Shown here piece by piece: positions 7,328-11,043 of a stretch of 11,043 nt of DNA. Every line of letters starts with the position of its first letter. Within the stretch, counting starts at the first letter, position 1. This DNA is from a bacterium Ga0077546. GTDB lineage: Bacteria; Cyanobacteriota; Vampirovibrionia; Obscuribacterales; Obscuribacteraceae. Where the stretch lies: the NCBI GenBank assembly GCA_001464165.1, contig LNEX01000467.1, positions 1 through 11,043 of the forward strand, in the 5' to 3' direction. Both the position numbers and the translations under genes were made by a program. Under the pieces are notes generated by a model. It was not told the DNA's origin, made no database searches, and saw nothing but the letters and a program-made list of their open reading frames with translations.

Positions 7328-7459
7328 GTACTTAGTTCGTGTTCAATGTACTTAGTTCGTGTTCGTGTACTTAGTTCGTGTTCGTGTACTTAGTTCGTGT
7401 TCGTGTACTTAGTTCGTGTTCAATGTACTTAGTTCGTGTCCGTGTATTTAGTTCACGTC
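7328..7459. repeat. Array B: 19/20-bp tandem direct repeats, seven units
   Basis: Six near-perfect head-to-tail units start at 7328, 7348, 7367, 7386, 7405 and 7425, with a degenerate seventh at 7444-7459. The core is GTACTTAGTTCGTGTTCGT (19 bp). Units one and five end in CAAT instead of CGT and are 20 bp. There are no spacers between units. A length that is not a multiple of three argues against coding. The core TTAGTTCGTG recurs once outside the array at 7596-7605. Confidence 0.9.
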
Positions 7460-7496
7460 ATTAGTTCGAAGTGGTGACATCGATACCAAAATTGTT

Positions 7497-7556
7497 CTGT
7501 TCAATGTATTAGTTCAACCTGTTTAATGTTTTAGTTTAAACCGTTCATTGTTTCAC
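7497..7556. repeat. Array C: degenerate 22/23-bp repeats
   Basis: CTGTTCAATGTATTAGTTCAAC (7497-7518, written here as CTGTTCAATG then TATTAGTTCAAC) is followed by a diverged 23-bp copy (7519-7541, CTGTTTAATG then TTTTAGTTTAAAC) and a partial CGTTCATTGTTTCAC (7542-7556). The motif GTTCAATGTA also occurs in arrays A and B, so this looks like an eroded extension of the same family just outside the right inverted repeat. Confidence 0.5.
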
Positions 7557-7561
7557 TACAC

Positions 7562-7591
7562 AAGGCACCCTAGTCACGTCTAGGGTGCCTT
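7562..7591. terminator. Perfect 12-bp-stem hairpin, terminator-like
   Basis: AAGGCACCCTAG (7562-7573) and CTAGGGTGCCTT (7580-7591) pair perfectly around a 6-base TCACGT loop. A GC-rich stem with flanking A/T is typical of factor-independent terminators. The 3' tail is TTCCTCTTAG, not a clean T run, so termination would be weaker than usual. It could end a transcript covering the repeat region on the plus strand, or stop minus-strand transcription from the gene relic. Confidence 0.55.
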
Positions 7592-7609
7592 CCTCTTAGT
7601 TCGTGGAAG

Positions 7610-7662
7610 CTTTTACTTCACCAAAACTTCTCACTTCAGCGGAACTTTTACTTCAGTCAAAA
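7610..7662. repeat. Triplicated 17/18-bp degenerate repeat
   Basis: Three head-to-tail units: CTTTTACTTCACCAAAA (7610-7626), CTTCTCACTTCAGCGGAA (7627-7644) and CTTTTACTTCAGTCAAAA (7645-7662). They share CTT(T/C)T-ACTTCA and differ from arrays A-C. The last unit overlaps the 3' end of the minus-strand gene relic. Confidence 0.55.
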
Positions 7663-8006
7663 TCAACACGCTGATTGTCGTTCAAAATCATCGACTGAAC
7701 AATCAAGGGTTTCATGTAGACAAAACTGACTGTGCCCGCACCACTATTTCTCATCGTCAGCTCAGCTCTGAGAACATCGCCAAGACGCAATTACTTGTGA
7801 CTCGCCTCAAAACTCGCAGTCTGCCGTGCAGATGTACCCCGAACACCTGCCATCGACGCTTTTACTAAAATCTTAAACTCGCCAACTGAGACCCCAAAAG
7901 CAAGCTCTGCAAGGGTTTCACGTTGTTAAAAGCGGTTGACAAGCTGCTGATAATAGAGCGCCAGCTTGTATTTGCCAGGCATAAGAAATATAGTGATAGT
8001 AGTTTA
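7653..8006 (-). pseudogene. Decayed beta-sandwich-like protein gene
   Basis: A single minus-strand frame of about 116 codons reads like a real protein but is broken by TAA codons at 8004-8006, 7926-7928 and 7791-7793, and closes with TGA at 7653-7655. A further in-frame TAA lies at 8022-8024. The segments between stops contain PGKYKLALYYQ and then VGEFKILVKASM. The next segment has LRLGDVLRAELTMRNSGAG, followed by SFVYMKPLIVQSMILNDNQ. The PGKYKL...SVGEFKILVK pattern of alternating polar and hydrophobic strands recalls Ig-like or beta-sandwich domains of secreted bacterial proteins (typically LxPGxYxLxxxY ... SNExxFxI). The frame is conserved with no frameshift, so decay seems recent or only by substitution. 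The original 5' end is not found; upstream it runs into the YiiX-like gene on the other strand. TAA serves as the ordinary stop of neighbouring genes, so code reassignment is unlikely. Confidence 0.5.
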
Positions 8007-8037
8007 TAGCTTGTCAACGGCTTAAGGAGCCACGTTA

Positions 8038-8709
8038 GTGCGTCTACGAACCTTTTTACTAGTGGCATCAGTCATCCCCCTCTCAATTGCTACCATTGCA
8101 CTGGTTCCATCAGTGCGTACAAAGCTGTTCACGACCCAACTTTGGCCTTGGCCGTTGCCATTTGACACCAACGACGACGAGCTCAACATGCTACAAGACC
8201 TGGTTGAGCCAGGCGATATTATCGTTGAGGCCAACCTACACAGCTGGCAATGGATAGCACTTTGCACTTCCACCCTAGGCTCATCCTGGGTTCACACTGC
8301 CCTTGTAGATGACGAAAAGAAACTTTTGACCATGGATGGCGTGGCCGTCCAAACCGATTTCGGAATTTTCAAAAAATGGTCAAGCACACGCCTGGCAATT
8401 ATCAGACCGCCTTACAGAGACAAGAAGCAACGGCACACAGTAATTGCTTCAGTCAAAAAACACCTCGGCAACGCCTACGATCACACATTTGTTAATCCAA
8501 ATGGCTACTGTAACGGTTTAGTTGGTGCTGCCCTTAACGCCGTGGGCATTCCGGTCAAAACCGTTCGCACTTGGGGCAAAGACGTATACTCTGCCCACAA
8601 TTTCTTCAAAATTCCAAACGCCACTGTAGTTTGGAATAGCGACCATCATCGGCCGAAGCCTAAGAAATTAAGAAGCAAAACACGCAAACTCGGTTGGCTT
8701 GGGGCATAA
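8038..8709 (+). CDS. YaeF/YiiX-like permuted papain-fold hydrolase, membrane-anchored or exported
   Basis: A 223-residue protein that fits the permuted papain-like amidase group (YaeF/YiiX, peptidase family C92, within the NlpC/P60 superfamily). The pattern runs GDIIVE (59-64), then SSWVHTALV (82-90) with candidate catalytic His86. Next is GNAYDHTFVNPNGYCNGLVGAAL (144-166, quoted here as GNAYDHTF and NGYCNGLVGAAL) with candidate nucleophile Cys158. The order His before Cys is the circularly permuted arrangement. Residues 5-24 are hydrophobic after MRLR, a signal peptide or N-terminal anchor. The C-terminal tail is Lys/Arg-rich. Members act on peptide or lipid amide bonds, but the substrate here is unknown. 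The GTG start has AAGGAG 8 bases upstream. The next gene begins 50 bp downstream on the same strand, so co-transcription is plausible. Confidence 0.75.
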   Translation: MRLRTFLLVASVIPLSIATIALVPSVRTKLFTTQLWPWPLPFDTNDDELNMLQDLVEPGDIIVEANLHSWQWIALCTSTLGSSWVHTALVDDEKKLLTMDGVAVQTDFGIFKKWSSTRLAIIRPPYRDKKQRHTVIASVKKHLGNAYDHTFVNPNGYCNGLVGAALNAVGIPVKTVRTWGKDVYSAHNFFKIPNATVVWNSDHHRPKPKKLRSKTRKLGWLGA

Positions 8710-8759
8710 CCTAAAATAATGCTGGCAATGGAATCACTCTAAAATCTCTGGAGATTCTT

Positions 8760-10688
8760 ATGCAAAACAGCCGCGCAACCAAACAAGCACCGGCTTCCGC
8801 AGGACTGCGGTTAGGTGAGCTGATTGGGGGCCTTGGCTTACTAGGTAAACGTGAACTGGCTGACGCCCTCAAGGTCAGCCACGAGACCGGCCTGCCCTTA
8901 GGAAGAGTCCTGGTTATGTCTGGCTATCTCAAAGACGACATGCTGGCCGCCGTGGTGGACGCCCAATCGATGATACGCGAAGGGCTTATTGACATACCCA
9001 TGGCCAAGAAAGTTCTTGCTGTGGTGAAGCAGAAGAAGTGCACCCTGAACCAAGCCCTAGTTGAAAGCGGCGTCGATAGCGAAATTAAACGCAGCAACCT
9101 GCTTGGCGACCTACTCATGGAAGCCGGTTATATCGATGAAAAGCGCCTCAAGCTTGCGCTTGAGCAAAGCACTGCCACAGGCTTGCCCCTGGGGCGCACC
9201 TTAGTTCTATCTGGCTTAATTCCCGAAGAACTACTATCGATTGCTATCAATGCCCAGGTGCTACTACGAGATTCTCGCGTATCGCGCGCGCAGGCCACGC
9301 AGAGCCTGCGTTCGGCCTTCAGTCGGCATGTACCGATTGAAGTACCATTGGCAGAAAAAGGATATTACGCCCTGCCAACTAGGCAGTCTATTCGCCTCGG
9401 TGAAATACTACTTGCTGCTGGCGTGCTCTCCGAGCAAGAGTTGATGACCGCTCTTGAATTCGGCTTAGCGAACAATAAACCAGTAGGAGAAGTTCTCACA
9501 GACTTGCGTTTCATTGAAGAAGCAACAATTAGTGCGGCCTTATCATTGCAAAAAATGGTAGCTGAACAAAGCCTCAAACTAGAAGACGCCACCCTTGCTC
9601 TCTCAGCCATATATCGCGATGGAATCACGCTTGAAGAAGCGCTAAACAACAACGAGCCTAAAGATTCACAGAAGTCTAAAGCGAAACACACAGCAACTCA
9701 AACTTTCCCTGAGTTCTTGCAACTTACAAAGAACGTCACCACCGACGAACTAAGAAAGGCTTTTGAAGCTGTTTTGCTTAATCCGCAAATGGTGGCGAAA
9801 ATTCTCGATGTCGCTGGAGTAATTGATAAAAACGTCTTACAAGAAGCGCTAAAATGCTATCAACTCTTCAAGCAAGGCCGTCTGTCGATAGAGCACGCCT
9901 GCGTTGTTCTAGAATTCTGCCGCAAGAACCAAGTGTCTGTCGATGATGCCTTGAAAGCACTAAACTGGCAACAGTTAGACCAAATGCAGAAACCAATTTC
10001 AACCAGAGAATACGATCTTGCCAAATGGGCTGAGGCTTGTCGAACGGCTTATGCAATTTATGAGTTAGGAGACCTCGATCAAGCTGAGCAGATGTGGGCA
10101 GAAATACTTGATCGAGCCGAAGAAATAGAAATAAACGACGTGCGCCATCCCCGCGCTAAAGAAGTACTGGCAAAGATTTACGAAACCCAAAATAGACACA
10201 GTGAAGCCCTAGATCTCTTCCTTGAAAGCCTCAAATCCAAGAGAACACTATTTGAGGAAAATCATTTTGAGATTGCTGCAACGCTAAACAATGTTGCTAG
10301 TCTGGCCTATCGCATCAATGACCTGAAGTTGTCAGAGTTCTATAGCCGCCAATATCTGGTTATGCTTGAAGTTCTATCCGGACCAACCCATCCAAACGTG
10401 GCGTCCGCGCTCGATAATCTTGGTCTGACATGCCATTTGCAACAGCGCTACGAAGAAGCTGCTGCCCTCTATCAGCGCGCCTTGGAAATTTGCACAAACA
10501 CTTTGGGTTCAGAGCATCCTTCTACAGTAAGAGTGATGAGAAAGTACGCCACCACACTCAAGGCCCTCAATAAAAACGAAGAACTCTCGCGCCTCAACGG
10601 GGTTGTTGCTGGCACAATTTCAGGCAGCTGGAAAACACTTAAACTACCCACAGAGGATAGTTTGTTTAGCGACTCTTCGGTCAACTGA
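8760..10688 (+). CDS. MshEN-repeat/TPR fusion protein, candidate c-di-GMP receptor
   Basis: A 642-residue protein, probably cytoplasmic since no signal peptide or membrane helix is seen. Three modules match the MshEN/T2SSE N-terminal pattern of two 24-residue motifs with a 5-residue spacer: 17-69 (RLGE...LPLGR...DAQ), 114-166 (LLGD...LPLGR...NAQ) and 212-264 (RLGE...KPVGE...SLQ). They recur every 97-98 residues, with a helical half-module after each. A fourth, degenerate copy lies at about 316-400. In MshE-type ATPases this domain binds cyclic di-GMP through the RLGxxL and PLGxxL segments. Here the ATPase is missing and a TPR domain (about 425-610) follows, with kinesin-light-chain-like units such as HPNVASALDNLGLTCHLQQR. 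I infer a sensor or adaptor. The leading Arg is Leu in module 2, so binding may differ between modules. The ATG start has GGAG 6 bases upstream. Confidence 0.85.
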   Translation: MQNSRATKQAPASAGLRLGELIGGLGLLGKRELADALKVSHETGLPLGRVLVMSGYLKDDMLAAVVDAQSMIREGLIDIPMAKKVLAVVKQKKCTLNQALVESGVDSEIKRSNLLGDLLMEAGYIDEKRLKLALEQSTATGLPLGRTLVLSGLIPEELLSIAINAQVLLRDSRVSRAQATQSLRSAFSRHVPIEVPLAEKGYYALPTRQSIRLGEILLAAGVLSEQELMTALEFGLANNKPVGEVLTDLRFIEEATISAALSLQKMVAEQSLKLEDATLALSAIYRDGITLEEALNNNEPKDSQKSKAKHTATQTFPEFLQLTKNVTTDELRKAFEAVLLNPQMVAKILDVAGVIDKNVLQEALKCYQLFKQGRLSIEHACVVLEFCRKNQVSVDDALKALNWQQLDQMQKPISTREYDLAKWAEACRTAYAIYELGDLDQAEQMWAEILDRAEEIEINDVRHPRAKEVLAKIYETQNRHSEALDLFLESLKSKRTLFEENHFEIAATLNNVASLAYRINDLKLSEFYSRQYLVMLEVLSGPTHPNVASALDNLGLTCHLQQRYEEAAALYQRALEICTNTLGSEHPSTVRVMRKYATTLKALNKNEELSRLNGVVAGTISGSWKTLKLPTEDSLFSDSSVN

Positions 10689-10693
10689 TAACT

Positions 10694-10756
10694 AATTGCT
10701 AGAATCTGCTAGCGAAACTCTGTTAGATGAAATCCGCCAATTAAGGTCTAGCAATT
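10694..10756. repeat. 10-bp inverted repeat after the MshEN-TPR gene
   Basis: AATTGCTAGA (10694-10703) is repeated inverted as TCTAGCAATT (10747-10756), with 43 bases between. GCTAG also recurs at 10708-10712. It lies just past the stop codon and could form a 3' UTR stem. With no T run it is not a standard terminator. Confidence 0.35.
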
Positions 10757-10842
10757 TAAAACCTGGCTGTGTTTTTAGAGCGTCACGATCTTTTCACGTG
10801 TTTGCAACTATTGTCATTGCACAGAAGTCCCGAAGACAAAAG

Positions 10843-10870
10843 TTGACGCGACAAATGTTTTTAATAACTT
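10843..10870 (+). promoter_or_regulatory. Candidate promoter for the gene at the right edge
   Basis: TTGACG (10843-10848) matches the -35 consensus at 5 of 6 positions. With 16-base spacing the -10 would be TAACTT (10865-10870), a weak match. Transcription would start near 10877, giving a leader of about 43 bases before the ATG at 10920. Confidence 0.3.
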
Positions 10871-10919
10871 ACAAAACCAGTAAACCAGCGTGTTTGCACA
10901 TCTTACATTGGAGATCAAT

Positions 10920-11043
10920 ATGTCACATCTTGAACAACATGAAGTCATAAAATCTGCCGAAGCCGGCGCAGCGGCCGCAGCGCAAGCTGGTTCGAGACTC
11001 TTTGAAGAGAGCTACGGAAGTGGCCTAAAACCAGGCGGTGTCG
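10920..11043 (+). CDS. 5' end of a gene of unknown function, cut by the window edge
   Basis: The first 41 codons of an open frame beginning MSHLEQHEVIKSAEAG and continuing through an Ala-rich stretch (GAAAAAQAGSRLFEESYG) to the window end. The start has GGAG with 6-base spacing (10910-10913), the same arrangement as the MshEN-TPR gene, so I take it as a real gene. No signal peptide is seen. The visible part is hydrophilic and probably helical. Too little is present to assign a family. A 231-bp spacer separates it from the preceding gene, so it is probably transcribed on its own. Confidence 0.65.
   Translation, partial: MSHLEQHEVIKSAEAGAAAAAQAGSRLFEESYGSGLKPGGV

Larger units (their letters stand above)
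7128..7486. repeat. 359-bp segment bracketed by perfect 17-bp inverted repeats
   Basis: The left arm GTATCGATGTCACCACT (7128-7144) is repeated exactly in inverted orientation at 7470-7486. The 325 bp between them hold two direct-repeat arrays and a 12-bp palindrome (TTCGAGCTCGAA, 7303-7314) that sits almost exactly at the centre. No obvious target-site duplication flanks the arms (left flank ...AATAAA, right flank CAAAATTG), and no transposase is present. It could be a small non-autonomous element, a structured RNA closed by a 17-bp stem, or a local duplication. Confidence 0.7.
6963..8037. other. 1.07-kb region without an intact gene: repeats, hairpins and a gene relic
   Basis: No open frame here has a ribosome binding site or recognisable product. 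From left to right it holds a 14-bp palindrome, an inverted-repeat-bracketed segment with two direct-repeat arrays, a degenerate array and a 12-bp-stem hairpin. After these come a triplicated 17/18-bp repeat and a decayed minus-strand coding sequence. Each is listed separately. Overlapping short frames at 6989-7213 (minus), 7032-7253 (plus) and 7865-8068 (minus) were judged not to be genes. Confidence 0.7.

Noticed and set aside
7328..7459. CRISPR array
   Set aside because: The units are head to tail with no unique spacers, are only 19-20 bp long, and no cas gene is nearby.
7161..7459. Cyanobacterial-type LexA boxes in the GTAC...GTTC units
   Set aside because: The spacing between GTAC and GTTC is 1 or 3 bases rather than the 4 of the published RGTACNNNDGTWC consensus, and no LexA-regulated gene follows.
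7653..8024. Reassigned TAA codon (for example to Tyr) making the relic an intact gene
   Set aside because: At least seven neighbouring genes in the window end in TAA at sensible places, so TAA is a working stop in this genome.
6963..8037. tRNA or rRNA gene in the large gap
   Set aside because: I saw no cloverleaf, no conserved T-loop in a proper arm context (GTTC words belong to the arrays) and no rRNA-like segments.
7865..8068. Minus-strand 67-codon frame
   Set aside because: It overlaps the relic in a different frame, has no ribosome binding site and gives a Leu/Ser-rich shadow-like translation.
10696..10950. 84-codon plus-strand frame after the MshEN-TPR gene
   Set aside because: TTG start, no Shine-Dalgarno, Arg/Ser/His-rich shadow-like translation, and it overlaps the better-supported start at 10920.

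Overview
The window looks like a chromosomal stretch of a Gram-negative-type bacterium of moderate GC content. Exported proteins carry Sec signal peptides, there is a periplasmic YceI-family protein, and three proteins are built from TPRs. A cyclic-di-GMP-receptor-like MshEN repeat protein is also present. TPR-rich secretomes and stand-alone MshEN/TPR fusions fit non-photosynthetic relatives of Cyanobacteria (Vampirovibrionia/Obscuribacterales type), but this placement is impressionistic and no marker gene in the window tests it. Stop codons are mostly TAA, and Shine-Dalgarno sites of the GGAG type decide several starts.

Left part (1-5600). A minus-strand pair, an RclA/mercuric-reductase-like flavoprotein followed 33 bp later by a four-helix membrane protein, is probably one operon. 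It diverges from a secreted 590-residue TPR protein. A secreted YceI-family protein follows with its own promoter and converges on a small hydrophilic hypothetical gene on the minus strand. A divergent 110-residue hypothetical gene comes next, ending in a terminator-like hairpin.

Middle (5826-8037). A secreted, Cys-rich TPR protein is followed by about 1.07 kb without a convincing intact gene. This gap is not empty. It holds a 14-bp palindrome and a 359-bp segment bracketed by perfect 17-bp inverted repeats. Inside the segment are two related direct-repeat arrays (18-bp and 19/20-bp units) and a central 12-bp palindrome. Outside it are a degenerate third array, a perfect 12-bp-stem hairpin and a triplicated 17/18-bp repeat. 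Last comes a decayed minus-strand reading frame that still reads like a beta-sandwich protein, interrupted by in-frame TAA codons.

Right part (8038-11043). A membrane-anchored or secreted permuted-papain (YaeF/YiiX-like) hydrolase is followed 50 bp later by a 642-residue protein. That protein has three clear MshEN-type modules, a fourth degenerate one and a kinesin-light-chain-like TPR domain, with no ATPase. The beginning of another gene with a good ribosome binding site runs off the right edge.

The genes do not form one recognisable pathway. Shared themes are envelope or periplasmic location and protein-protein scaffolding by TPRs. The most unusual features are the inverted-repeat-bracketed array at 7128-7486, the gene relic at 7653-8006 and the MshEN x3-TPR protein.
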